NCBI RefSeq assembly: GCF_042242105.1
Contig: NC_092035.1
Span: forward strand, 1,306,083-1,370,082
Reading direction: 5' to 3'
DNA length: 64,000 nucleotides
From: Pempheris klunzingeri
Taxonomy: Eukaryota > Chordata > Actinopteri > Acropomatiformes > Pempheridae
The position numbers and the translations under genes are program-made. Each line of letters opens with the position of its first letter. Position 1 is the first letter of the stretch. The notes under the pieces are model-generated. The model had not been told where the DNA came from and did no database searches. It saw only the letters and a program-made list of their open reading frames with translations. Of the stretch, positions 12,901 through 25,538 are shown one piece after another.

Positions 12901-15900
12901 CTCAGTGTGATTAAAACGCCCCGATCTGTATGTTAAAGTAAAGGCCTCAGTGTGCTTAAAACGCCCCCGATCTGTATGTTAAAGTTAAGGCCTCAGTGTG
13001 CTTAAAACGCCCCGATCTGTATGTTAAAGTAAAGGCCTCAGTGTGATTAAAACGCCCCGATCTGTATGTTAAAGTAAAGGCCTCAGTGTGCTTAAAACGC
13101 CCCCGATCTGTATGTTAAAGTTAAGGCCTCAGTGTGCTTAAAACGCCCCGATCTGTATGTTAAAGTTAAGGCCTCAGTGTGCTTAAAACGTCCCGATCTG
13201 TATGTTAAAGTTAAGGCCTCAGTGTGATTAAAACGCCCCGATCTGTATGTTAAAGTAAAGGCCTCAGTGTGATTAAAACGCCCCCGATCTGTATGTTAAA
13301 GTAAAGGCCTCAGTGTGATTAAAACGCCCCGATCTGTATGTTAAAGTTAAGGCCTCAGTGTGCTTAAAACGTCCCGATCTGTATGTTAAAGTTAAGGCCT
13401 CAGTGTGCTTAAAACGTCCCGATCTGTATGTTAAAGTTAAGGCCTCAGTGTGATTAAAACGCCCCGATCTGTATGTTAAAGTTAAGGCCTCAGTGTGCTT
13501 AAAACGCCCCGACCTGTATGTTAAAGTAAAGGCCTCAGTGTGCTTAAAACGCCCCGACCTGTATTTTAAAGTAAAGGCCTCAGTGTGCTTAAAACGCCCC
13601 GACCTGTATGTTAAAGTAAAGGCGTCAGTGTGCTTAAAACGCCCCGACCTGTATGTTAAAGTAAAGGCCTCAGTGTGCTTAAAACGCCCCGACCTGTATG
13701 TTAAAGTAAAGGCCTCAGTGTGCTTAAAACTCCCCGACCTGTATGTTAAAGTAAAGGCGTCAGTGTGCTTAAAACGCCCCGACCTGTATGTTAAAGTAAA
13801 GGCCTCAGTGTGATTAAAACGCCCCGACCTGTATGTTAAAGTAAAGGCCTCAGTGTGATTAAAACGCCCCGACCTGTATGTTAAAGTAAAGGCCTCAGTA
13901 TGTTTAAAACTCCCCGATCTGTAGTTCCAAAACGGCTGCTTTGTTGGCTTCCACTGCTTTTCTTTTGCCTTTCTAACACTTTTTGTTTCCGTCCTTCATC
14001 CATAACTACGAACTTCCTCCTTGCGTGCATCTTTTAAGTATGTGGGCGTCTGCTAGCTCTTACTTTCTTCTTCTTCTGTCTCATCTGCCACTCACCCCGT
14101 GTTTCTCCAGGTTAGCTCTCCATCGCGGCTACATGTTTTTGTTTTTGTTTTTTTTTTAAATGCTTCCGTGAGCTGTTTATGGCTTTTTTGCTCTCCTCAC
14201 ACCGAAGTTTGTACTTGAGGAAAACACAGAAATCTGAACGATGAATCTCGGAGGTTGTGATGGTGAAAATAAGTCCGGTTAGCTTGGACAACACCAGTTA
14301 GGCTCATGGGTACAACTCTTTTTAAACTTTGGTCCTATTCTTACGCTTTTTAGTGTTATTCTAAGTGTGTGACAGCATCATGGAAAGGATCCCTACAGAG
14401 AGAGACCTGGAAGATCCTTTTGGTTTAACCACAAACAGCACACACACCAGACTACATTCACTAAAACAGGGATTTTAGCTTACAGAACACAGGAGCTGCT
14501 GGTCTGCTGCTGCCTCCATCTGTTAGTTTGCTTGTGTTATTGTGGGACTTTGGTGCTTTAAATGGTTAGTTCGGATACAACTCTACATTTGTGTGACACA
14601 CAATAACACAAACAAACAAGCCAATCAAGTTGACAGCAGACCAGCAGCTCCTGTGTTCTGTGAGGTAAAATGACTGGTTTTCTCAATGGAGTCTGGTGTG
14701 TTTGCATGGAGCGCTATAACAGCTGTTTGTGGTGTCATTTAGACACCAGGATATGTACAAACAGGGTCCAGGTTTAAAAACACTGGCAGAGTTCTCCTTA
14801 AAAACCACCAAAATGTCAGAAAATGCCACATGACTGTAAGACTCCGTTAAATAACGTGGGACAGCCCAGTGTTTTTGCGTCAAGCCTATTTTTTCCTGAC
14901 CAGGAAAGAATAGCAGGTGTTTAAATTGTCTCCTCATCTCTTTATGCACTGAATCAGCTGCTGAGGTCTGCAGACTCACGTATTCACACATATTCGACAT
15001 ATTCGACTCGCCGACGTGCTGAAAGTCACGCAGGCATGCAAAAATGCATCAAACACCTCCTTTAGACATTTTACACTGAGTGGTAACTGAGATTTCCCTT
15101 TTCTTTCTTTCTCCTTCTTCCTACTTCATTTTTCCCTTCCTTTCCCCCTCTCCTCCTCTCTCCTTCCCTCCCAGATCGGGTTGCGAGGGCCCAGTCCTTG
15201 ACTTGATCAGACGGGCAACCAATCAAGTTGGTATTTTTTTTTTTTTCCATGTTTTTGATTTCTCCTTTTTTTTCCTTTCTCCTGTTTTTTCCCCTCAAAT
15301 TATCCCCAAAACAAGACAAAGAAAAGAAATCGATCTTGGGAAGAAAAATCCAGCCAGCTGTGGAAAAGTTCCCCAAAAGAATCCCCCAAATCCGCCTTAA
15401 AGGCGCTTAAACGGGGGGCGGCTGGACTGTAGGCAGCAAGAGGAAACAACCACTAGGGGGCAGCAAAGCACCAGGACCCTGTAGATGAAGGACTGGACTG
15501 AAAAAGGGGGAGACGGGGAGGAAGTTAACACATTTCACCTCAGACTTCTGCTGCTTTACGTCAACAAGATGAGAAATATTTCTGGGGTCAAACCAGGAAG
15601 AGAGTTAGGAAGGTAATACTTTGAGTTTTTTTGTTTTTTTTTACCACTAACATGAGAGAAAAGTTGCTTTTTATTTAGAAAACTATCTATGGTGCTTTTT
15701 AACACAAGATAGACAAGTAAGATCCTTTTTTGTTTGACCACAAACAGCTGTTATATCAGCTTCTTCAACACCAGACTCCATTGATAAAAATAGTGATTTT
15801 ACCTCCTGGAAAACAGGACTCCCTGGTCTACTGCTGCTTCAATCAGTTCTTTTATTTGTGTTATTGTATGTCACACAAATGTTCAGTTGTATCAGAACTA

Positions 15901-17445
15901 ACCCTTTAAAACACCAAAGTCACATAATAACACAAACAGACTAACCGAATGAGGCAGCAGTAGCCGAGGTAAAATTAGTGTTTTTGTGAATGGAGTTTGG
16001 TGTGTTTGCAAGGAGTGCTATAACAGCTGTTTGTGGTTAAACAAAAAGGATCTCACAGGCCTTTCTCTGCAGCGTCTCTGTGATGAAGCATATGGTTCTG
16101 GATTAGAGTTACATGAGAAGGAGCAGAAATAATTTAATGTAGTACATGTGACTTTTAAAGTCCTTTAAAGGGCCTTTAAATTAGTTTTATTATAAATACA
16201 CAAACAAAACGTGTGTTAAAATTCAGTTTGTGGATCCTTGAGCTTTAACACACAAATTTTCGTCTTTTGACTTTTTAAAATAGATATATTTAAAACTGTG
16301 CATTGTTTTCATCGTAGTTTTCTTCTTCTTCACTGCCTTTAATGGTGCTTTGTGACGTATATTTACTTGCTACCGCTACCGAGTGTCGATCAGTAGAAGA
16401 ACAATGTAAAAACATGGCTCCACTAGTGGTCACCTTTAACATTTTAACATAAAGGACACAAATATATTATTTTATTTATACTGTATTATCAATTATATTA
16501 ATACTTTTTACTGTATATTATTCATTATATTATTTTATTTTAGTAATTATAATATTATTTGTTTCTGTTTTCTTTTTTTAGGTCAAATTTGTGACATAAG
16601 TCCAGATTTTTACTTGCTAATCGTACATTTTGATATTAAAATTATAAGAAAGCAAATAAAAATGTTAATCTTCATCATCACTTTGACTTGTGTCATAATC
16701 TTTATTTAAAAAAAAAACATGAATCAAACACGTCGACTCCTCACTTTAAAAAAAAGAAAAGAAAATATTTAAAAATACACACTTATTATATAATGATATT
16801 GGAAAATATTTTTAAAGTCTGTAAATAAATAAATATATATAATATAAACAAATAAATATACTGCTACAACAACTAATAATAATAATAATAATAATCCAAC
16901 TAGTAATAATAAAATTAACTATTTCATGAATCCTGTATGTAAAATAAATAAACAAGCAATATTAGAAATTTAAAAAAAAAATCTAATTAAAATAATAAAA
17001 TTGATAAATAAATATACGCCTACAACTAATAATAATAATAATCCAACTAGTAATAATAAAATAAACTATTTCATGAATCCTGTATGTAAAATAAATGAAA
17101 TAAATAAATAATAATAATAAATAAATCCCAGACTTCATGAAAAAGTCTGAATTATTTAAACTCTTTAAACCCATTTTAAAGGTCGTCCCCTCTGTTATAG
17201 ATGTCAGTACACTGGTTATTATGACTGTCACAGGTGTGAACTCGGCGCCCTGTGCTGCGTTTGAACGCACCTGAGTTGACCTGCAGTCGTGTGTCGGTCG
17301 TCCAGGTGATGATTAACCTGCCGGCCGCTCCTTCCTCCTCCAGGTGACTTATCTTATCACCTGGCCTCGGCTCTCCTGCCTTCCCCAAATATTTATCTCC
17401 AGATAGTCCAGAGACCGTCCTCAGGTGTCACGTCCAAGAGCCTCC

Positions 17446-17482
<37 letters not shown>

Positions 17483-17483
17483 A

Positions 17484-17524
<41 letters not shown>

Positions 17525-17527
17525 ACA

Positions 17528-17585
<58 letters not shown>

Positions 17586-18846
17586 CACACACACACACAG
17601 GAGCTTTTTATCGTGTTATTGTTCTTTTATGTTCAGTGTTGGACCGAAAAAAGTCAATATTTAGCTAAAGGGAGTTGAACAGATTTATTATGTGCTCAAG
17701 TGCCTTTTGTACAGAAGCCCAAACATGCCAAGACAATAAGACAGGAATGTTGATTTTTTTTAAATTAAGATTATTTCTACTTTAATAAATACTATTTTAG
17801 ATAATAAACGCCATTTTTATTTTAATAAATACATGATAATCAATTCTGTTTTTATTCTAATAAATACTATTATACTTAATACTTATACTTGTACTTTTTT
17901 AAATCTTTTTTCTTTTGCTAAATATTGTTATATATAATAAACTCTATTTTTATTCTAATAAATAATAATTTTTAATACATACTACTGTAATAAAAGGTCA
18001 AAATGACAATCTCAACATTATAATTTCTAACTTGTATATATTCTGTATTTAATAAGATATTTTTTATGTATGTTTCTGTTTTCTTGGCATCACTGAGCTT
18101 CCGTACTTCAGGATTATTCACTTCCTGTTTGACCTCCTCTCGCCCTCTGTCTTTCAGACCACTCAGTGGCGGCTAAATCTGGAGGCTGTTTCCCCGGCGA
18201 GGCCTCGGTCATTCTGGAAAGCGGCGCTCAGAAGTCCATCGGCGACCTGCGGCCCGGCGAGCGCGTCCTGGCCTCGGCGGGCGGCGGCGAGCTGGTTTAC
18301 AGCGAAGTCCTGGCCTTCCTGGACCGTGACCCCTTGACCCCGAAGCTCTTCTACACCCTGCAGACCGAAGCCGGGGCCCGCCTCTCGCTCACCGCCGCCC
18401 ACCTGGTGTTTGTGTCTGAGGGGAACTGCTCAGAGGGGGCGCCGCCGGCCCCTGGCGCCCTCAGGACTGTGTACGCCAGTGCGGCCCAGCCGGGACAGTG
18501 CGTGCTGGTGGGGGACGGCGGCGCCGGACGGGGGCTCCCTGGGGCTCGGCTGTCCCGGATCACCCGGGTCGGCCTGAGGGAGAGCAGGGGGGCGTTCGCG
18601 CCTCTGACCCGGCAGGGGACGGTGGTGGTGGACGGCGTGGTGGCGTCCTGCTACGCGGTGGTGGAGCAGCACGGCCTCGCTCACTGGGCCTTCTCGCCGC
18701 TCCGGCTGGTTCACAGCTGGACCGGATCCACCGGGAGCCACGGCGACGGGATGCACTGGTACCCCCGGCTGCTGCACTGGCTGGGGAGGATGCTGCTGGA
18801 CTCGCGGCGCCTCCACCCGCTGGGCGTGGCTCAGGACGCCAGGTGA
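6979..18846 (+). CDS. Desert hedgehog (hedgehog-family morphogen)
   Basis: Three coding exons: 6979-7278, 12200-12461 and 18158-18846, all with GT..AG borders, give 416 residues. Residues 1-23 form a signal peptide; Cys24 starts the CGPGRG motif that is palmitoylated in hedgehogs. Exons 1-2 encode the signalling domain ([46 protein letters not shown]). Exon 3 encodes the self-processing Hint domain: cleavage is expected between Gly197 and Cys198 in AKSGGCFPG, with Thr266 and His269 (LTAAH) and a later ASCYAVV motif. In the family this yields a cholesterol-modified, secreted ligand for Patched. The first exon ends at ...MTQ and the second starts RCKDKLN, as in all vertebrate hedgehogs. The signalling domain resembles Shh and Ihh as much as mammalian Dhh, so the paralogue call rests on linkage to alpha-tubulin and a BIN gene (as at human 12q13). 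Introns are 4.9 and 5.7 kb. Confidence 0.9.
9560..9990. repeat. Possible dispersed teleost repeat fragment
   Basis: The wording around 9660-9860 ('atggccgacttcctgttggg', 'ctaccagatttcgcacatgg') resembles an interspersed repeat common in fish introns, recalled from general knowledge and not verified. No ends or target-site duplication were found. Confidence 0.25.
10863..11437. mobile_element. hAT-like non-autonomous DNA transposon with perfect 8-bp TSD
   Basis: The 575-bp element starts TAGTGATG and ends CATCACTA, a perfect 8-bp inverted terminus. It is flanked by the identical 8-mer GTCCTAAC at 10855-10862 and 11438-11445. An 8-bp target-site duplication is the hAT signature. The interior has repeated ATCGAT words near the left end and no transposase frame, so it is a MITE-type passenger. 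Confidence 0.85.
12550..13925. repeat. 45-bp minisatellite, 30 copies, in hedgehog intron 2
   Basis: Thirty counted copies of a 45/46-bp unit containing 'aaggcctcagtgtg', 'ttaaaacgcccc' and 'gatctgtatgttaaag'. Left-hand copies alternate variants (gattaaaa/gcttaaaa, cgcccc/cgccccc/cgtccc, gttaag/gtaaag). Right-hand copies from about 13490 are almost uniform 45-mers with GACCTG instead of GATCTG, so the array grew in at least two phases. Because 45 is divisible by 3, the uniform part leaves a frame open (15-residue repeat with [13 protein letters not shown]), which is not a gene. Confidence 0.97.
14345..14765. repeat. Foldback repeat, copy 2
   Basis: Shares the 'gtgtgacagcatcatggaaa' segment and the 'ccagactacattcac' motif with the element at 780-1475, followed by a reverse-complement arm ('gagtctggtgtgtttgcatg', 'gctgtttgtggt'). 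Lies in hedgehog intron 2. Confidence 0.75.
15712..16095. repeat. Foldback repeat, copy 3
   Basis: Diverged member of the same family: 'tgaccacaaacagctgttat' on the left and 'ataacagctgtttgtggtta' on the right form the inverted arms. Lies in hedgehog intron 2, 1 kb after copy 2. Confidence 0.7.
16850..17100. repeat. Direct duplication of an AT-rich ~95-bp segment
   Basis: The block at about 16850-16948 recurs at about 17005-17098. Both contain 'ccaactagtaataataaaa' and 'ctatttcatgaatcctgtat'. AAT-triplet runs inside both copies vary in length. Confidence 0.8.
17443..17600. repeat. (CA)n microsatellite
   Basis: About 155 bp of CA dinucleotides with scattered CT interruptions. The His-Thr reading frame across it is an artefact. 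Confidence 0.97.
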
Positions 18847-19080
18847 GGCGGGGCACAGGTGGACGCTCGTATCAGACAGAACCCCTGGGGGGGGGGGGCT
18901 CAGGCTCCTGCTGAGGCATCATGGGAGTTTTTTCAGAGCTGTGAACTGACGCAGACGGATTCTCCCAAAAACCACGAACACAGACTGGAAACACGAGAGC
19001 ACTCAGAGTCACAGCGCCGATATTTAAGAGACTTTTTATCCTTAAAACACTATGAAACAACAATCCCTTAAAATACACTT

Positions 19081-19086
19081 AATAAA
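19081..19086 (+). terminator. Poly(A) signal AATAAA, hedgehog gene
   Basis: First canonical AATAAA after the hedgehog stop codon, 235 nt downstream. The true 3' end may be further away. Confidence 0.45.
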
Positions 19087-20299
19087 CCCTTAACCTGCCC
19101 TTGAAAACACCTTAAATCATCTTAAGGTGTTATTAAGGTCAAGATTTAAGACCTCTGAAGCATTTTCAAGATTTTTTTAAGGGATTCTTTCTCAGTATTC
19201 AGGATTACTTCATATTTTAGGATAAATTAAGTGACACATTGTGTTTTTACGGGTTTTTCTTGATGGATTTAAGTGATAAAACACATGCCATGAACGCCAA
19301 GGGATATCTTTGATGTTATTTAGTACATTTTAGTGTTTTCTTCACTTAAAAGGGCCTTAATCCATACAGATAATCTATTCAAAACACCTTAAGAGGACAA
19401 ATAAAAAAGTAAAGTAAAACATAGGAATGTTAAAGATAAAGAAATATATAATAAACACATGATATATGTGTTTGCTTCATAAATATGTAAGTTAAGGGTA
19501 ATTTTTGATATTATATGGTAGATTTTAGTGTGTTTTTTCACTGAAAAGAGCCTTTACTGCATATATAGGCTGTGTATATTGTAAATTAAGTACAAATACA
19601 ATAGAATCCATTAATTAATCAATTAATTTACCTTTTAAATACCTGAATACTGCGCAAGAATCCCTTTAAATACCATTAATTCACACCTGAACAAGAACCA
19701 AAGCATCAACCGTAAGAACACCTTAAATATGTAAATTAAGGGAAATTCTAATTTATAGTTGTTTTTTTTACCCCTTAAAAAAGCTCTTAACCCTTGCAGG
19801 TACATGACCGCCTATAATCCCATTAAAACACCTGCTAAAATCTCTTAATAATTACTTAAACGTTATGGGTGAATTGGTGGGATTTTAAGGTAAAACTTTT
19901 GGTTTCATAGTGGATGCTGTGTGTGTAACATTAAGGGAACTTTAAGAGAGATTTTAGAGGAAATAAAAGTGTATTTAAGTGTTGTTTGTTTACAGAAATC
20001 TACTGGTGTTTATGAACTTATTATGGGTGCAGAGATATTAAAAAAAAATAGATTTATTTTTGAAATTAAATTATGAGGAAATGAGCCGCGTGTTGTTTTC
20101 ATTTCTGAGTCTGAAGCACGTGAACGCACCTTGGTTGACACCTACTGGCTTCCTGTTTGGGCTGGTCCCCAGATGGGGGGGGTGGGGGGGCAGGACTGAT
20201 ATAGCCCTCACACCTGACCGCGCGCATAAATAAGGCCGTGCGTAAAGACGGAAACGCACCAGTTGCGTGCGCGCAACAGATGTCGGCTAATAATAACAA
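19087..20299. other. Intergenic, TTAAGG-rich, no gene seen
   Basis: Between the hedgehog 3' end and the BIN gene. The sequence is AT-rich and unusually dense in cttaa/ttaag words, a style that resumes in BIN intron 1 at 20870-21880. From about 20090 it becomes GC-richer toward the next promoter. Confidence 0.5.
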
Positions 20300-20677
20300 C
20301 CTGCTGCGCCTTTAAGAGGATGACTGAGGAGGAAACCTGATATCTCTCCATATCGAGCTCAAGTCTCCATCAATTAACAGAGAGCCGCGAGCAGGACGGT
20401 GTCTGGGTCTGTCCGTCCGCTCTGTGCACCAAACTCCACCTGCTTTTTCTTGTTTTTTTAATTTCCCCGCACACAAACCGGATTAAATTACGCATTGCAC
20501 CTTTAAGGAGCTGTCACCGGGATTAGAGTTACTGTGCGCGCACTGAGCCAAGTCGGAGGGGTTTTACGCACCGTCGGTTTCCACTGAAGGTTCCCCTTCA
20601 ACGACACTTCTCCCTCCCGTCTCTTCCTCCTCCTCCTCTTCCTCCTCTTCTTCTTCTCCTCCTCCACGCAGCGCGAC
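20300..20677 (+). promoter_or_regulatory. Promoter / 5' UTR region of the BIN-family gene
   Basis: CpG-bearing sequence just upstream of the ATG at 20678, with a (TCC/TTC) pyrimidine tract at about 20620-20662. No clear TATA box near the ATG; an AT-rich 'gcataaataagg' occurs at about 20224-20235. The transcription start is not placed. Confidence 0.5.
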
Positions 20678-23600
20678 ATGGCCGAGACACCGAAGGGGGT
20701 CACCGCCGGGAAACTGGCCATCAACGTCCAGAAGAGGTTCACCAGGGCGCAGGAGAAGGTAAACTGACCGGACACCTTGAAGCCCAACCGGCCAACTTTT
20801 CCCCCTCAAACACGACCAGTGAATCACCCCCGGGGGGGCAGTTAATGTGCTGCTGCACACCAGGCCGCTTAAGGGGGTTTTAAGGGGTTAAATGAACCTT
20901 TCCCTTGACCTCAAGTGTTTGTTCACCCAGAAATATACTCATATAAATGTGTGTTTATTGGGTTTAAGGGGTTTTCAGTGGCAACAGGTCAATAGCATTA
21001 AGGCCAAATATCAGATTAAACCTTAAAACTTAAAAAGAAACTTAAAAATTAAGTCAGATTTGTGATGTTGTTGTGTTTTTAATGCACAGTTTAAGAGGTG
21101 AAATCCCCTTAAAATGCAAATGAGCTTCAACCTCAAAACTGCGCACAACACTGTAAGTTAACTGTTTTAAGAACCCTTATAGCTCATTTAAGGGATTTGT
21201 CAAATATTTAAGATTAACCATGAAGCCAAATCCCTTAAGTTTTACCTTAAATTTACCCTTTAATAGCTGTTAAGGTACCTTAATGAGATGATTGACACAT
21301 TGAAATATATTATGCACAGTTTAAGAGGTAAAATCCCCTTAAAACTCAAACCTGGGGGCAACCCTTTAAGAAAAACACCCTGAATTTTCACTTTAAGTTA
21401 AGGGCGTCTTATAAACCCTTAAACTGTGCAGAAAACTTATTATTACAGCTTATTTAAGGGGTTTGTCAAATGTTTGAAATTAAGGGGTAAGTCTTGTGCC
21501 ACCTTAAGGTGTCCAACTGTCACCATGAAGCCAACTCCCTTAAGTTTTACCTTAAATTAGAGCACTTTAATGTGACAATTGACAGATTGTAAAATATGAT
21601 GATGCTTTTAATGGAGTTTTAAACGTGTAAAATCCCCTTAAAATTCCTTAAATAACATGAAACTCACTTAAAGGGGCCGTGATTTTTAGATCAGTGGTAA
21701 AAAGCAGAAATGTCCTTAATGCTACATCGCCACCCACTTAAACCCCTTAAAGTACAAACACACTGAATTTGTGCCTTAATTTGATAAAAGTTTTACTTAA
21801 TGTACAAAGGGACGCTTTGAATGGTGTTTGGTAGAGTTAATGGTAAAAATTGGTAAAATTAAGGGATCTTTTGCTACCAAACATATTAATCTAAACCAGG
21901 GGTCACCAACCTTTTAGAAGCTGAGAGCTACTTCATGGTACTGAGTCAGACGAAGGGCTACCAGTTTGTCACACTGCTCTGAAATAACAAATGAGCTCAG
22001 TTTGCCTTTAGTTATATATTATTATTATAAATGATTAATGATACTCATCTTTGTGAAGACACTGATCACGTTAGTGATTTCTCACAATAATCATCAACAA
22101 TGACTTAACAAGGTGGGAAACAGATAAAATCAATATTACACATCTAATTTCTATTAGCCCCCAGTTGGACACAGGGGACGTGCCCCCCCCCTTTCCATTA
22201 AGTTGTCCCCCCAAAAATCATTGGAAACACATATAAATAATTTGGAATAATATAGTTATGTTCAGTAAAAAGCACAACACACGCGGTGCTAATAATAAAC
22301 GTAAAACAATGCGTTTCTTAATTGTTGAAAAATTATGACCCCCCTATTCCTCACAGTGGTTTGGTCCACATGCTGTTCTCCGATGCAGCAGCTCTGTTTC
22401 AGTGAGTCACCGATAGCAGTTAGCATCGTTGTTTCTTTGATAACTTCTCCGTCTGAAATGCCTCCTTCTTCCTCTTTATCAGAAAATGTGTCGCTCTAAA
22501 CTGCTGCTGCTGCTTACCCAAAGCTGCCTTCGGCTCTTCCCGGTGGGCAGTTAGCATGGCAGTTAGCATGCTAGTTAGCATGGCAGTTAGCATGCTAGCT
22601 CTGTGACACGTAGTGAAGTGTCTCTCCACATTGAGCCGCTTTGTCGTCGCCCCACTAATGAGACACACGTAGTTTTCTTTCACAGTAGTAACAAAGAACT
22701 CTTCCTCCCATTCACTGTGAAAATGATGAGCTTTCTTTCTTTTTTCTGCCATGTTTTTTGGGTTAGAAACCGCATTCAGCTCCTTCATCTCCACTGCGCC
22801 TGCTAGCTTACTCTGCACGAGCGCCAAAGTTCAACACTGACCTTTGACCTTTGAACTCAAAGAGGTCAGAGTTCACCTAAAACTATCTAAACTAATTCTT
22901 TTATTTTTAAGATATTGTCATTTTCAAATCTATATAAATACAAGTGTGATTAAAAAAAGAATAGCAACAGAAAAATATTAAATTTTAGACGCAGCTCACT
23001 GGTGAGTTGTGCTATTTTTAGAACAGGCCTGCAGGGGGCGACTCATGTGGTCCTTGGGGGCGACCTGGTGCCCGCGGGCACTGTGTTGGTGACCCCTGAT
23101 CTAAATGAGGGTGTTTGATGTGTTTTAAGGGGTAAATTAAGGATTAAATCAAGTTTGTGTTATCATACACTTTGGAGGATTAACGCTCTCAAAAACACAG
23201 AAAATCATAATTTTAAGAAAGAAAAAGGAAAGAAGGAACAAAATAGCAAATAACTTAAGTCACGTTGCAAATGTCACGTAAGGCGACGATCTGAAATGAT
23301 TGCAGTTCGGTTTGGTTTAGAAAAAAGAAAAGATTTAAGTTGAAATCATCACGTTAGTTACGGAAATGATGTCACTTCTGTTGTAACTTCTGTTAAAAGC
23401 TGCTTTACGTTTGTGGCTTACGTTAAAATAACTCAAACACCTGAGAGAAGTTCTGTTAAATGTTACGTTTTGTACTTGACGTAAGTTAGAATAACTTAAT
23501 GTTGACGTTTTGGTTCTTTACGGGACGTCAGCATTGCTTTCATGGGTGGAGTTACGGAAGTTATATTATGTTGCTTAAGTCAATCTTTCGTTAAAAATAT

Positions 23601-25501
23601 CGTGACACGACATGACATTCCTGGGGGAAGTTACGCTATGTTACGTAATGTTACGCTAAGTTACGTAATGTTACGTTAAGTTACGTTAAGTTACGTTAAG
23701 TTACGTTAAGTTACGTTAAGTTACGTATTGTTACATTATGTTACGTTAAGTTACGTAACAGTTAAAAGTTGAAATTAAATTGACTTTTGGTTTCATGCAA
23801 ACATCAGTTTTCTGAGTAAAGTATCGGAAGTTACGACACATACATAACGTAATGTAACTTCCGATAAAAATGACGTTACACAACTTAAGTTAAAATAAAT
23901 CAACTTTGACATTTTCAGCGGCCTCCAGGGTGAAGTTACGTGAGCTGTTCTATGTAACGTATGTGTCGTAACTTCCGATAAAAGTTACGTTAGTTATTTG
24001 GCGTCAGTTAAAATAACTAAATATTGACACAAACTTTCATGAGTGAAGTTACGTAAGTTTCTGTACGTTACAAATCTGTCGTAACGTCGGTTAAACGATG
24101 CGTCGCGTACATGAAGTCAGTCATAATAACTTTATCGCTCTTTCCACGACGTCACATGACTTCCTGTTTCGCTCCCGTCATCATTTCCTCCCCTTTGAGG
24201 ACATTTGCTTCGAGGAAACGTAGAAAAGTCTGAACTGGAGGCTTCAGGGTGCCGATGCAGCACAGAGGAGGGAGTTTCAGACGACACTGAGAGCAGCGAG
24301 TAAAGAGGAAGGTCAGGGTATCATCTTCCCCGGCGGCCGGCTGAGGTGGAGGAGGGGAGCGCCGGCTTCAGCTGTCCGTCTGCTGGCACGCCGCCCTCCA
24401 CCCTGTCTGTTCGTGGCTCTGTGGACGGAGCACAAAGAGTCTCAACGTGACGAAAAATAACTTAAACGTTTCAAACAGCGTCACCCAGACGTCCTTAAAG
24501 GAAAACAACCTTTTCTGTCTCAAAGTTTATGACTTTTTGTCTCGTTAAATTCTCCTTTTGTTGAGTTTTTGCCATAAATTTACACTTTTACTGTCAATTG
24601 TTCTTGTAAAAATGACTTTAATTGCAAAATATTATCATTCGTCATCGTTCTATAATCATGTTTTGGCTTCTTCTCGTAAAGTTTCACCTTAATCTCATAT
24701 TATTCCCACATGACTCTCAGAATTAAGGCTTGATTCTCAGAATATTATCACTCTTTTATCCAAATGTCAGAGTTTTCTTTTAATTGTTGGTCAAACATGG
24801 CGGCCACAGTTTTACATCAGAGAGACAAAGACGGAAAGATTCAGGGGAAATAATCTCTATAATCTGTAGGTGAGAAACAAGAAGTTTGTTGTTTGTGGGT
24901 TATTGATCGATCAGGTTTGAGCGAAGAGCGATGATGATTGAACTTTTTTAAGAGGATGTTTCTGCGTTTGTGTGCAAAAATCAGAGAGATTTCACCATCT
25001 TTATGTCACTTAATGACACTTTTCTCTCAGACTTTAAATATTTCTACACATTTCATTAAAGAAAACCCAACAGAGTCACAGAAATGTTGACAAAGAGACA
25101 GAAAACAACCACAAAGAGACAGAAAATGGCCACAAAAACAGACTTTGGTTTGTTAAAATGGTGAAAACTAGTCACTCCTTCACAATAAAAGCACCACCAC
25201 CTCGTATCTGTGTGTATTTACGGTCCAGCTCTGTGTTTTTATTCCTCTCTGTGATCAGTAATTTGAATCCCGAGTTAACAAACCTCAAAGTCGCCCTGCT
25301 TGGCCTGCACACCTGTCCCTCCCAGGACTCCCAGCATGCCTCACTGCTGTGGGCGGGGCTCGGATGTGTGTGTGTGTGTGTGTGGGGTGTGTGTATCTAT
25401 CTTTAGCCCTGCTGGGCCTCCTCCTCATCACTCTTAATACCCCACAAACTGCCTCTGTGTGTGTGTGAGAGGGTATTTTTGGGGGCTTGAAATTGAACAC
25501 C

Positions 25502-25538
<37 letters not shown>

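Noticed and set aside
13493-13813. 106-residue repeat protein frame (15-residue unit)
   Set aside because: Produced by the 45-bp minisatellite, whose unit length is a multiple of three; it is intronic.
12550-13925. Possible CRISPR-like array
   Set aside because: No unique spacers between repeats, vertebrate intron context; it is a minisatellite.
17425-17664. His-Thr repeat protein
   Set aside because: Translation of the (CA)n microsatellite.
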